From contig NC_073746.1 of the NCBI RefSeq assembly GCF_029784135.1, positions 224,763,882-224,827,881 of the forward strand: a stretch of 64,000 nucleotides of DNA. The letters are read 5' to 3'. The notes below the pieces were generated by a model that worked only from the letters and a program-made list of their open reading frames with translations, did not search any database and was not told where the DNA came from. This document shows positions 22,320 to 32,030 of this stretch, in pieces (position 1 is the first letter of the stretch; each line of letters begins with the position of its first letter). Position numbers and translations under genes: made by a program. Origin of the DNA: Toxorhynchites rutilus septentrionalis (taxonomy: Eukaryota; Arthropoda; Insecta; Diptera; Culicidae).

Positions 22320-22737
22320 TGTTGGCGCGTTCCTCAGCGCCAAGGCAGTGGACTGTATAAGTGGAAGACTGGTCAACTGCGTGGAAATAAAACTCTTTCT
22401 CCGCCTTGAAAAAGGCAGGCAATGGTTTCCACAGCAGTCTACTAGCCAGATATCGATGGTGCGAAGGTTTGCTCGGAAGGCAAGAGTGCAGAATGGAAAT
22501 CAAAAAACACTGGTACTTTTCTCCTAGGTTTTATTTAACGATGTTACAATATAACGTGTAAAAACTGAATACCTTAATTCCTCGACCGCCACATCATTTT
22601 ATGTGAAAGTGAACGTGTGGCGCTAGCGATGTAATTCGGTGCGCAGTGCTGTCGGCGATGAATAAATCTGCCCCGCGCATGCGCTCAATGTGTGCATCGA
22701 TGACGTCATTCCGGAGCGGTCGAATCGGGCGCGAACA
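22320..22737 (-). repeat. 5' LTR of the BEL element
   Basis: 418 bp, TGTT...AACA, followed on the right by the GTTCA duplication. Expected to hold the promoter; no clear TATA box was picked out. Confidence 0.92.
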
Positions 22738-22742
22738 GTTCA

Positions 22743-23694
22743 CATATCAGGCATACCAGTCAGTTACTCAAATGGTACAAAATTGAATGTGCAAACGAAT
22801 AACGTTGAAAGAGAATGTACAGAAGCTAATTACAGATTTCCAAATCATATTTTTCGAATTCTGAACAAAAAAAAAACAAAACATATCATAAAATGTTATA
22901 AAATGTTTAATTTAATTTTTAATGTCTACTATGTTTGGATTCTAGAGCAACTTCATGGAAGTTTGACTTTTGTCAGCAATTGTAATTACTTTTTCACAAT
23001 TAGGGTGCTGAAAACTTCAGTCGTCTAAAACTAAGACGCAAGCGGAAAACTTTTTGTCTCAATCTAAGTTATACGCAGTCAATTAAATTTATTTTTCAAG
23101 TTCATTTTACATGAAATGACTTGCAACCTTTTTCCCATGCTCTGTCAAATGTTTATCCACCAAAGGAACAAAAGTTTATGTAACTCTGACTTTGTTCGTT
23201 AACGTTTTGGTCGACGTAACGAGAAGTAAAATTGAATTGAAATTAAGTTTAGAACACTTCAAAAATATTAAAATTTCAGTTTCTGTTAGAATGTCGGGAC
23301 CTTATGATTTTGAACGCTAGCATTGATTCAGGGAAAAAAATAATCGTTCATTTCATTTGCTTATTTTTACTTTTAATAACAACACTTTTCCTATGTAGTG
23401 GGCTATTATAAGAAAAGTAACATACATAAACAAAATCTGTGACGTCACAGATTTAAAAAATCTTCCCACCTTTCATTTTCCATCTCGGATTAGGGGGATG
23501 CAGGTTTGACAGACAGATTATGACAGATTATCGCGTGATATCGCGCACCATTGTGAAGAGCTGCACTGAAAGATATCGTGAGTGAGTATATCGCATGCGA
23601 TTAAAAGGCTGCATTGTGAAGGAAACATTACAGCAATGTTGAGTGAAGTTGAACGAATAAAGATCATTGGTAGAGGAATCGCGGGGACTTATTA
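22743..23694. other. Intergenic, right flank of the BEL insertion
   Basis: AT-rich, no supported gene. ATATCGCG/CGCGATA repeats near 23530-23600 look like MITE remnants. Confidence 0.35.
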
Positions 23695-23915
23695 TTAGAG
23701 ATGAAACGGATGTTCGGTCACTATGCGGTATCCGGCCTATCCGGCCAATATTTGAGGATATAAACTAGTGATGAATAATAGTTTGGCGGGATACCGGATA
23801 CCGGATATCTATTTTGTTATGATTTATCTTCTGTTAATGAAATATTATTGATTCTTTCTAATATCCGGTATCCGACGATAGTAGGTCACTATCCGGAATG
23901 ACCCCAAATTGAAAG
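23695..23915. repeat. MITE-like segment rich in CCGGTATCC/GGATACCGG
   Basis: Repeated GGTATCCGG motifs in both directions around 23728-23900. Boundaries unclear. Confidence 0.4.
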
Positions 23916-24274
23916 ACGTCACTGTACCACTGTCATCGCGAATGTCCAATTACAGATCACAATCTAGGTAGTGCGGACTGAATCAAAACGGCTGTCAAAA
24001 AAGATAAAATCCACTTTCTTTGATATAATATTTTTCCGAACAAAATAAAAACAAACGAAGTCAGTCATGTAAGTGTTTACTCCTGCGATTTGAAAATATT
24101 CAATAAAAAGTGGAACGAAAAGATGCCAGATGATTTTTAAAAATAGTCTATAAAAACATGTGAATGTCTGTCAAAAATGTGGAAAAGTTAGTAAAAGTGT
24201 GCAGATCTGTAGAAATGTCTTTTAACGTTAATTTTCACAGATTCATTAATACTTTGTACATCGCGATACACGTA

Positions 24275-24482
24275 ATTCTTATGACAGACATACAACTCTA
24301 CTAGCGTTGTACTTCGAAAATTGTATCTCTGTCACCATGTACAGCGCTAGAACCATGCAAGCATCTCGGTACAATCGCTGTACCTGTACCAACCTGTTTC
24401 ATACTTATGACAGACATACAACTGTATTTGCGTTGTACGTGTACAACGTTGTACAGGTACCACGGTAGCATGACACACATAC
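24275..24482. mobile_element. GACAGACATAC-type MITE, second member
   Basis: TATGACAGACATACAACT occurs at about 24281 and again at about 24407, followed by GTTGTAC...GTTGTACAGGTACC and ending ATGACACACATAC. Two overlapping or tandem copies. Relative at 15656-15765. Confidence 0.55.
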
Positions 24483-24560
24483 AGTAGAACCCCGATTATC
24501 CGCGAAATAGTCGGGCTAGCTCACCGCGGATCACGAAAATCGCGGATAACATATTAAATG
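24482..24560 (+). repeat. pogo/Tigger-like terminal fragment
   Basis: Begins CAGTAGAACCCCGATTATCC, matching the end consensus of pogo/Tigger elements (from memory), followed by CGCGGAT repeats. No partner end and no transposase found. Confidence 0.5.
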
Positions 24561-25169
24561 ACTAAAATGAGGTGCAAACACATAAAAACAGATAATTCAG
24601 CATGAAAACAATGTTTTATCAATACAGAAATCATTGAACTATCCATCTGTAAGGTCGTGTATATCAGTTGTCAAATAATGTGAAAGTCATGATTGTAATA
24701 TGTATATACTAGCTAACCCGGAAAACGTTGTTATTTCTAGTGAATATGTTGGTTGTAAAATAAAAAAACAACTTATAAGTGTGTTTAAATGTTTTAAACA
24801 CAAATGTGTAGATCATACAAATGTTCATGACTCTTGTGTTCATACTTGTGTTTTACATACCGAGGAAAAGAGCGCCAAGTCGATTACCACCGACAAAAAT
24901 TTAAAAAAAAACAGGAAGTGGGTTATATCTATGGTATAACCGCAAGGGTGACGTAGGACTATCGTTGATTTAGAGATCATTTGTATGAAGTTGAATCTGA
25001 ATTCATTCTGAATGAATGAATATTTGAAGAACTTCGAAAACGAGAGCGTTACGCTGGAGGCACAAGGTTTTATGCATCCAATATTGGATACGGAAATATC
25101 CTACTGATGGGGAAGAATAATCTTCAGAAGCTATCCTGTTGATTGCGATTGATTGAAAAACCACAAAAC

Positions 25170-26066
25170 CAAATGTATTTGGTCACAGTGTTACATGGAT
25201 AGAAAACATTCAATTAAACTCTTTCACATGAATATATTTTGAAAATTCCCAAAGGAACTGGCAGATTATTTTCAGTAACGATTAGATATTTCCACATTTT
25301 CCTCGATACTCGAAGCCCACCAGTGGTTAATGCCAACTCGATAACCACCTGTTAATAGCACTTGATTGAAACATATTTGGTCACAGTGTTACATGGATAG
25401 AAAACATTCAATTAAACTCTTTCACATGAATATATTTTGAAAATTCCCAGAGGAACTGGCAGATTATTTTCAGTAACGATTAGTTATTTCCACATTTTCC
25501 TCGATACTGGAAGCCCACCAGTGGTTAATGACAACTCGATAACCACCTGTTAATAGCACTTGATTGAAACATATTTGATCACAGTGTTACATGGATAGAA
25601 AACATTCAATTAAATTCTTTCACATGAATATATTTTGAAAATTCCCAAAGGAACTGGCAGATTATTTTCAGTAACGATTAGATATTTCCACATTTTCCTC
25701 GATACTGGAAGCCCACCAGTGGTTAATGCCAACTCGATAACCACCTGTTAATAGCACTTGATTGAAACATATTTGGTCACAGTGTTACATGGATAGAAAA
25801 CATTCAATTAAACTCTTTCACATGAATATATTTTGAAAATTCCCAGAGGAACTGGCAGATTATTTTCAGTAACGATTAGTTATTTCCACATTTTCCTCGA
25901 TACTGGAAGCCCACCAGTGATTAATACCAACTCGATAACCACCTGTTAATAGCACTTGATTGAAACATATTTGGTCACAGTATTACATGGATAGAAAACA
26001 TTCAATTGAACTCTTTCACATGAATATATTTTGAAAATTCCCAAAGGAACTGGCAGATTATTTTCC
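25170..26066 (+). repeat. 198-bp tandem array, about 4.5 copies
   Basis: GGTCACAGTG-type marks fall at 25181, 25379, 25577, 25775 and 25973: exactly 198 apart each time. Alternate units share variants (CCCAAAGG against CCCAGAGG; TTAGATATT against TTAGTTATT), so a two-unit block was duplicated. Each unit contains TGGAAGCCCACCAGTGGTTA. Confidence 0.95.
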
Positions 26067-26113
26067 AGCAATGATTAGATCTTTCCGGAACTTTCTCGAT
26101 GCTGAATGGCATC

Positions 26114-26458
26114 CTAACGGAAAGAGTTCTGCGCGTGTATGTGTCGATCCTTCGCCGTCCACCTCCTCCAGCACGTTAGGCAACGATGTTGTCTTGTCGA
26201 TGTCCTCACGAAAAATGAATGTGTCTCACCACCAAAATATCGCTTAAGTATGCTTTTTGTGTGTGATTGAATCGAGAGAAGGTGTGGTTTACAATGGCAA
26301 TTTGGAAGGCAAACTAGAGGGGCGACAACATGCTCCAATCGCTGTTCAATTAGAACTGAGTGGATTTCCGAGCGCCGCTCGCTTATATACCGATTAGTGA
26401 TTTCAATAGCCTGTTTTGAAAGCAATTTTAAGACTATTGAAACAAGTTTTTGGATCAA
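26114..26458 (-). CDS. Short ORF inside copy A, function unknown
   Basis: 114 codons by the open frame, partly shared with 35421-35705 (PLVCLPNCH.KPHLLSIQS and CLTCWRRWTAKDRHI are the same in both). The predicted transcription start at 26357 falls inside the frame, and the first ATG after it (26331) opens a different, 5-codon frame, so the frame may not be translated. No domain recognised. Confidence 0.2.
   Translation of the reverse strand: MIQKLVSIVLKLLSKQAIEITNRYISERRSEIHSVLIEQRLEHVVAPLVCLPNCHCKPHLLSIQSHTKSILKRYFGGETHSFFVRTSTRQHRCLTCWRRWTAKDRHIHAQNSFR
26357..26389 (-). promoter_or_regulatory. TATA box plus initiator in copy A
   Basis: Minus strand: TATATAAG (26389-26382) followed about 30 nt later by ACTCAGTT with TCAGT, the arthropod initiator. 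Spacing is right for a Pol II core promoter. The same pair occurs at 36378-36410 and 31904-31937. Confidence 0.55.
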
Positions 26459-26790
26459 AAAGTAACAAGTATATAACGCGTAGACATTTTATCTTTCGAA
26501 TGAAGTGTTTATCATACCATTTCGTTCAGTTGTTTAGGAGCTATTAACGCTCAAAATCTCGGTCTCCGGCGTAACGCTTTCGTTTTCGAAACTTTGATTT
26601 TACACCCCGGTATAGAAATGAAAGACGTAGTCCTACGTCAAAAAAACGCAAACCATTCCTTGTATTCCATTTCCGAATTATTTTATTAACGAATCTGACA
26701 TGTTTGTTCTCTTGAACGTTGAATGTAAAGTGAAAAAAGGAATACTTTTTGTCGTAAAGTAGATAAATTAAATAAGGAAAATCAATGTAA

Positions 26791-27511
26791 ACTTCGTTGT
26801 TGCAAATATGTTGTTCTTCATCGAACCACAGAACTTAACATCAATATGAGCATTGAATGTTTTGCTCAGCTGAGGTGCATCTGGCACTGCCGAACGATTC
26901 TCCATGTCAGTGTCTACGTTGTTACTTTTTATGAATGATTGTCCGTCATTATCAGTATTTCTTCGTTGATATATTGGACCAAGGCTTGCGGTCGTGTCAT
27001 TGGTGAAATTTATAAGAAAATGCAGTGTACATTTTCCATCCGCCATGCAAGGTTATAAAAGTTTTAGATCACCGCACGGTCGCGTTGACGGAATTGAGCT
27101 TCGTTTACGAGTTTAGGGGAGCGCCAATGATTAATTTTCAGGATAAAACTGCAGTGGCCGCTTTTTTTTGCTCTGGGCTTGGATCGATTAATCGATGTAA
27201 ATTATTCGTTCGCTTCGATTATTGGTTGTTCAGTATTTGTTCGATTAATAATCGATTTCTGTAGGAAGTATTTGATTAATCGAACGATTATCAGGAATCA
27301 CTATGAGTGATGCCACGGTATGTCGAATAAGAAACAACTCTCTGTATATACTTCACTAAAATTGATTTTCAATAAAAGAAAGGTTCATTCAGAAATTGAA
27401 CAAGAAACAAGCATACGCCACAGAAGTTCTACCCGAATGAAATAATGAAATTACCCAAAATGTTGAAATGTAATATTATAATATAGTATAATAATAGTTG
27501 ATATATGAGGG
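26791..27511. other. Unassigned, with TTCGATTAATCGA-type inverted repeats
   Basis: CGTTGACGGAATTGAGCTTCG at about 27084 resembles the segment just right of the repeat at 51921. 27180-27300 is rich in GATTAATCG in both directions. No supported gene. Confidence 0.35.
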
Positions 27512-27751
27512 GCTTAAAATGAAAGGGGTGTAAGTGATTTGATCGATTTCTCTACATCGACTCACTCTTTTGGTCATAACTTAGCTGCAAATTCTTTCTC
27601 AGCTGTAATTAACAATGTGGAAGATAGGTCAAAACCTCATCTATCGGATTCTATAGCAAACTCAAATTGGAACGTTTTTGTAATTGAGTTATTAACTAAA
27701 GAAAAAGTTGATGAAGAGAAATCGATCAAGTCACTTACACCCCTCATTTGC
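27512..27751. mobile_element. MITE (about 240 bp), copy 2 of the GGGGTGTAAGTGA family
   Basis: Inverted ends AAAGGGGTGTAAGTGAT and TCACTTACACCCC. It aligns with 5866-6110 in the opposite orientation. A worn fragment of the same end is near 42025. Confidence 0.75.
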
Positions 27752-27856
27752 TTTACTGAAAATGATTTTCAATCAAGAGAAGGTCCATTCAAAAATTGAT
27801 CAAAAAACACGGATACTTTTCAAATGAACCAAAATTTTAAATATACACAAAATCAG

Positions 27857-27941
27857 GCCGAGGACATAGAAAACGCGGTACGGTGCGATGCGCTTTCCCG
27901 CAAACGAGCCCGCGTCGCATCGTAATCACTATGTCCTCGGT
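27857..27941. mobile_element. Small GC-rich hairpin element
   Basis: GCCGAGGACATAG at the left and CTATGTCCTCGGT at the right, enclosing GCGATGCG-rich sequence. A MITE remnant or foldback. Confidence 0.5.
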
Positions 27942-28170
27942 CTTACATGTCTCCACAATAAGTCAATGTCTCAAAATAAAAACAAGTCTTTATATCTGGC
28001 ATCTCAGCTCCTGCCCCAAACGTTCCCATCTTCTATTTTTCTATTCATCTTGATTAGAGCAAAACATCGTAGGATTAATTTGATTGGCATTTAGTATTTA
28101 TGTTTTACCATCGTGCAGCAAATATCAATTTTAAAAGTTTTACTAATTTCTGTTTCATCTCTTCACTACT

Positions 28171-29383
28171 ATGGAATCAACTATTAAGATCAAACAAGAA
28201 CCAGGTTTTAAGACGCGACGGGGAAATGCTACGGTATCGGGCACACCATTGCCAATTCCCCAACCAATAGCGACAGCAGTGAAATCTGAGAGACTTTCGT
28301 CATTTCGGGTCCCGAGAGATCTGACTCTCGGAGGTCTCACGAATGGACGTGCCACTAAACCAGTCGCTAATAAAAAAGTGTATACTCCTAATCTGAATGC
28401 AGTGCGAAACAAAGACACGTAAGTATCTGATAATTAAATGATTTGCATGCTCAAATTAAACGCTCCTTCCTTTTAACAGCAATGTCAAAACAGCTTCGAC
28501 TGGTCAGAAGCAACGTACCAAAATCGAGCGCAACAAAGACTCCAAAGCACCTGCCAAAAATAAGGGTTTATTGGTACAGACATCTGGTATCTTTTCGGAA
28601 GGTCTTGCCCAGCGAACGCTGCAACGGTCGAAATATGAAAAATACAACAATTCATCGAAGGAACCTGGTGAAACGATCCGAAGGCCAGTGTATCGTACAG
28701 AAATCAAACTCGATCCAGAAGAAGAACGAAAACGGATATCCGATTTAATTGGCGATCTTGATCCGGATGATTTCTCCGATGATACCAAAAAGCATGAATT
28801 CGGTGCCGATATGCCGATTAAATTGGATAATTGTGAGTATGAATAAAAAATAAAATATTTGAATCAAGGGAAACAATAATTTCTTCAACATGAAAATACA
28901 TTTACGTTTTCCTTAAATATTTCAGTGGACTATAAAATAAGACCTTCAGCTGTGAAAACAGAAATCAAAGATGAGCTCATGCCAAAACCAGAGGCGAGCG
29001 ATTTGCTCGAATCCATTAAAGAAAGCGGTAAAAATAACTTCTTCCTGCTACAGCTGCCCGATGCGTTACCCGGAAAAACTGACGCAGAATCCCCTGCTAC
29101 ACAGGAAGCGGACAACTCTCCTGAATCGGCACGTTGCACACTACGTCAATTAGAAGAGGGATATATCGGAAAAATATTACGGTATCGCTCGGGAAAAGTA
29201 AAGCTTCAGTTAGGAAATACAATGTTCGACCTAACCATAGGAATGGATAGTGGATTTTTACAAGAACTAGTATCGATCAGTACCAACCCAACGGAAAGAA
29301 GCGGTAATATAATCAATCTTGCAACAATTAAGGCAAAGCTCAATGCTTCGCCAGACTGGGAAAATTTATTCAAACGATCTTAG
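28171..29383 (+). CDS. POLR3D: RNA polymerase III subunit RPC4
   Basis: Three exons, 28171-28418, 28480-28832, 28926-29383 (352 aa), GT-AG junctions in phase. The C-terminal RPC4 domain (about residues 230-350) contains EEGYIGKILRYRSGKVKLQL and SGFLQELVSI, ending SPDWENLF, which match human POLR3D. RPC4 with RPC5 forms a TFIIF-like heterodimer on Pol III that aids initiation and termination. The N-terminal half is basic and unstructured with several psi-K-x-E motifs (IKQE at 6-9, VKSE, VKTE, IKDE). Human RPC4 is a known SUMO target; whether these sites are used is inference. Stop TAG is followed at once by a poly(A) signal. Family length is about 400 aa in human. Confidence 0.9.
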
Positions 29384-29384
29384 A

Positions 29385-29390
29385 AATAAA
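29385..29390 (+). terminator. Poly(A) signal of POLR3D
   Basis: AATAAA one base after the stop codon; the only canonical signal before the convergent gene. Confidence 0.65.
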
Positions 29391-29445
29391 ATTTTATAAA
29401 AACTAATTTCTCTTTTGTTTTAAACCCATGTTAGTTTTGGTTCAT

Positions 29446-29451
29446 TTTATT
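29446..29451 (-). terminator. Poly(A) signal of mRpS26
   Basis: AATAAA on the minus strand about 35 nt after the mRpS26 stop. The two genes' signals face each other 55 nt apart. Confidence 0.6.
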
Positions 29452-29485
29452 AAGACTGATTCAATATCACTACATAATATCCATT

Positions 29486-30154
29486 TTAAGACGAAGTAAT
29501 TTCATCTTTGACGCCTTCGATTTTTTCGCTTCTATGTATGTTGCCATTCGAATCTATAGCAAAATTGTAACTAATTGGTTGTACTAGTGCCTTCTCTATC
29601 GCTTTATCGATGTTTTCTTTTGTAATAAAATTCACTGCCTGTTCCTGCTCGTATCGTACGCGATCTTCAATAAGCTTCAAACGATCGAGGTCTCTTTGTT
29701 CCTTAGCAGCCAGCCGCTCCAATATGTAATTATTCCTATGTTCTCGCTCGTTGGCCAATCGTTCGTCGCGAATAGCGGCGATTTGCTTATTCCAGTCATC
29801 ATTTATCCGTTGAATTTCCTCCCATTCGGCCGCTTCTTCTTCCTGTGTTTGAATAACCATACCGGCTCGAGAGACTAGCTTGAATGCCTCGACTTCATTT
29901 ATAAGGAAACTGCGAACGGCTTTCATCTGGGTGTGATAGTTATTGTGAAGACGTTTCAATTCAGCAACCTCCTCCTCAAGTTGTTGCTTCCTTTCAGGAA
30001 CGCGGAACAATTTGGACTTAGCCGTACCGAGCCATCGAGGTTTTCGTCGATAGCGTACGGTTGTGTATTGCAGTAGAACTTTTATCGGCTGCTGTTGTGC
30101 GTTTAGCATGTATTTCGTAGCTAGCATACCGGCGACCGTAGTTATTCCGGACAT
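29486..30154 (-). CDS. mRpS26: Mitochondrial small ribosomal subunit protein mS26
   Basis: Single coding exon, 222 aa from ATG. The N-terminus is basic and lacks acidic residues until about 55 (import signal likely). RYRRKPRWLGTAKSKLFRVP and a long charged helix (about 55-180, heptad-like ERLANEREHRNNYILERLAA) are followed by AVNFITKENIDKAIEKAL near 190, the conserved MRP-S26 signature. Works in the small subunit of the mitoribosome. Length matches the family (about 205-220 aa). A possible 5' UTR splice acceptor (TTGCAG) lies 20 nt upstream of the ATG. Convergent with POLR3D; 102 nt between stops. Confidence 0.9.
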   Translation of the reverse strand: MSGITTVAGMLATKYMLNAQQQPIKVLLQYTTVRYRRKPRWLGTAKSKLFRVPERKQQLEEEVAELKRLHNNYHTQMKAVRSFLINEVEAFKLVSRAGMVIQTQEEEAAEWEEIQRINDDWNKQIAAIRDERLANEREHRNNYILERLAAKEQRDLDRLKLIEDRVRYEQEQAVNFITKENIDKAIEKALVQPISYNFAIDSNGNIHRSEKIEGVKDEITSS

Positions 30155-30529
30155 ACCTCCAATGTGAGCTGCAATTGAACGTTTTGTTGAATATTATCGT
30201 TGAAAACACTAGGTTTTTGATATCAGCAGAGCTTTCGAAAAATATTAGTTTGACGTAATCAATGTGATATTTCTAAATTTGACAATTACGTTTCTGCACA
30301 GAGATGCCAGATTTTTTTTTCAACATTCATGAATGCTAAATTTGTCCATCAAGTTTTCAGGAGAAAATATTTTCTCTCAATCCGTGTTACCAAAAGTACA
30401 GTGTCGATATCCATCGCTGTTTTGAATTGTAGTTTTTGCTATCTAATAAACCTGAAGGCAATTTCTAATTGTTAGATTTTGAATGAGAACAATTACTTGA
30501 TGCTCTTCAGAGTCTAAATCTAAATTTAT
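30155..30529. other. Upstream of mRpS26
   Basis: Probably the mRpS26 promoter and 5' UTR. No other gene seen. Confidence 0.4.
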
Positions 30530-31015
30530 TTCATCTACTTCAAAACAGGCCCCTTCTGAAGCAATATACTTTTCCAGCGAACAAACCAGATGTCTGAACA
30601 ATTTTATAGCTGTCTTCAAGAATTGCCTTCAGTTCACCCAGCGAAATCGTTTTTATCTTTTCAATTCTGTGAAAACAGATCTCATGAAGCGGTAAATTGA
30701 GTTTTGGAAATAAAAAGCACACAGAGCCATATCTGAATAGTACGGTGCTTGTTCAATCACATTCGTGCCATTTTTGGTAAAAAAATTGTTCACAATGATC
30801 GAAAATCTAAGTGTTACCCTTTCACAAATCTGACCATTTACGACGAATTTTATCTGTATTAAACGCCTCATAACGCCAAGCTAAATTCCCCAAATTCCGA
30901 ATGAATAACATCACTAACATCGAAGTAAACAGTAAACAGAAGAGGTGAATGGTCGTGCTTGACGTGGCAAATCGTTTATCTTTTCTCGACCGTCTTTGGA
31001 TGCCTTTTACCATTC
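30530..31015 (-). pseudogene. Mariner transposase 3' remnant
   Basis: Two frames give parts of a mariner C-terminus: NNFFTKNGTNVIEQAPYYSD followed by MALCAF in one, and FLFPKLNLPLHEICFHRIEK followed by TISLGELKAILEDSY in the other. The usual HVIPQAPYSPDLAPCDFFLF block is recognisable but shifted and with its last catalytic Asp (APCDF) replaced (ALCAF). The N-terminal half is not found. Confidence 0.75.
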
Positions 31016-31665
31016 ATACACCAGTGTTCTCGACATAGTTTAGTCATTAAATGTATTCTTCCACTAATTTATTTTTTTATTAAAAAAAACACGCTTAAAA
31101 CTTCGACATTGAGACTACTGAGAGTAGTCCCAACTTTAAAGAATTAAAAAATGTTCAGCGGGAAGATTTAAAATTAAAAATTCCCGGTATATATTTGAAA
31201 GAATGTACTCTCTTACATAACATACTGTTGCAGTACGGGAAAGTTGATTCATTTATAATTTTTATCTTAAAAATCCATTACTATTTTGGCCCACCGGTCA
31301 TGAAGCTCAAAATCGTCAACGTGAATGATCCATTAGATCTGAAACACATGGGACGTGCATTATACAATTGATAATGTACAAACATTGTACGTTTTTCGTC
31401 TCATTTTATTGATCAAAGATCAATTACTGTAAAACCATCAAGATCAATTTCTGTAAAACCATGAGGGCAATCACAATCATAAGATTTCAAGCAAAACGTG
31501 TTGATGGATGAATGGTTTGGAACTGAGAGAGAGGAGCCAGCTCGCGTTTGTTGTGATGGCCCTTATGTCAGCGCGAACCAGTCACGGTGAACCAAGGGGA
31601 AGTATTGAAATATGTAGAAAATTTTAACATAACATTTTATTGCAAGAAATTTTATGTGAAAATGA
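31016..31665. other. Unassigned intergenic stretch
   Basis: Short repeat GATCAATT.CTGTAAAACCAT twice near 31415-31460. No supported gene. Confidence 0.3.
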
Positions 31666-32030
31666 TTTTGACGTCGGACTACATCTTTCATTTCTATACT
31701 GGGGTGTAAGTTCAAAGCTTTAAGAACGAGAGCGTTACATTAGAGAAACAGGATTTCGAGCATTGTTAGTTGATAGAAATGGTATGTTAACCGCTTCATT
31801 CGAAAGATAGAATGTCTAATGTTTGTTAGTTATTGATCCAAAAACTAGTTTCAATAGCTCAAAAATTGCTTTGAAAGCAAGCTATTGAAATCACAAAAAT
31901 CTGTATAAGCAGGTGCCAGCTTGGAAATCCACTCAATTATGATTGTATAGCGAATGGATCATGTTATCGCTGATCAAGATTGATATGGTGAAGCTAATTA
32001 AACCAAGCTAATTAAAAAGGAAAACCCGCA
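31666..32030 (-). mobile_element. Copy C (one end) of the GACGTAGGACTA family, inverted
   Basis: Begins TTTTGACGTCGGACTAC and continues as the complement of the right end of copies A and B for about 300 bp, through the promoter region (GTATAAG at 31903, TCAAT at 31933) to ATGTTATCGCTG. The rest is lost or diverged. Confidence 0.6.
31904..31937 (+). promoter_or_regulatory. TATA/initiator-like pair in copy C
   Basis: TATAAG and a degraded initiator TCAAT, 31 nt apart, in the position equivalent to the promoters of copies A and B. Confidence 0.4.

Larger units (their letters stand above)
19285..22737 (-). mobile_element. BEL/Pao LTR retrotransposon, internally deleted, probably recent insertion
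   Basis: 3453 bp on the minus strand. Two 418-bp LTRs (19285-19702 and 22320-22737) look identical by eye and have TGTT...AACA ends on either strand. A 5-bp target duplication GTTCA flanks both sides (19280-19284, 22738-22742). A primer-binding site starting TGG lies 2 nt inside the 5' LTR. The body encodes gag and protease but no reverse transcriptase, RNase H or integrase. The coding tail retains CQPGGSMFAP, a C-terminal motif of BEL polyproteins, so the missing part was lost internally. Movement would need enzymes from another element. Confidence 0.92.
24911..26640. mobile_element. Unrecognised DNA-type element, copy A, with 198-bp tandem array
   Basis: Left end CAGGAAGTGGGTTATATC then GGTGACGTAGGACTATCG; right end, complemented, TTTTGACGTAGGACTACG. 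Next to both ends is an AAAACGAGAGCGTTACG-type inverted segment. The interior has a 198-bp tandem array and, on the minus strand, a TATA+initiator promoter. Sits in an A-rich site inside a Helitron-like copy; an unoccupied relative of that site exists at about 15405-15415. No transposase, so non-autonomous. Family not recognised. Confidence 0.7.
24709..26790 (-). mobile_element. Helitron-like copy split by a 1.73-kb insertion
   Basis: 24709-24910 and 26641-26790 together align with 15150-15530 (shared GAGCGCCAAGTCGATTACC-like segment and TTTGTCGTAAAGTAGA). The left edge is CTAGCTAACCCGG. The piece between is another transposon. The far (5') end on the right could not be located. Confidence 0.5.

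Noticed and set aside
25170..26066. Regular repeats as a CRISPR array
   Set aside because: 198-bp units without short repeat/unique spacer alternation, in an animal genome.
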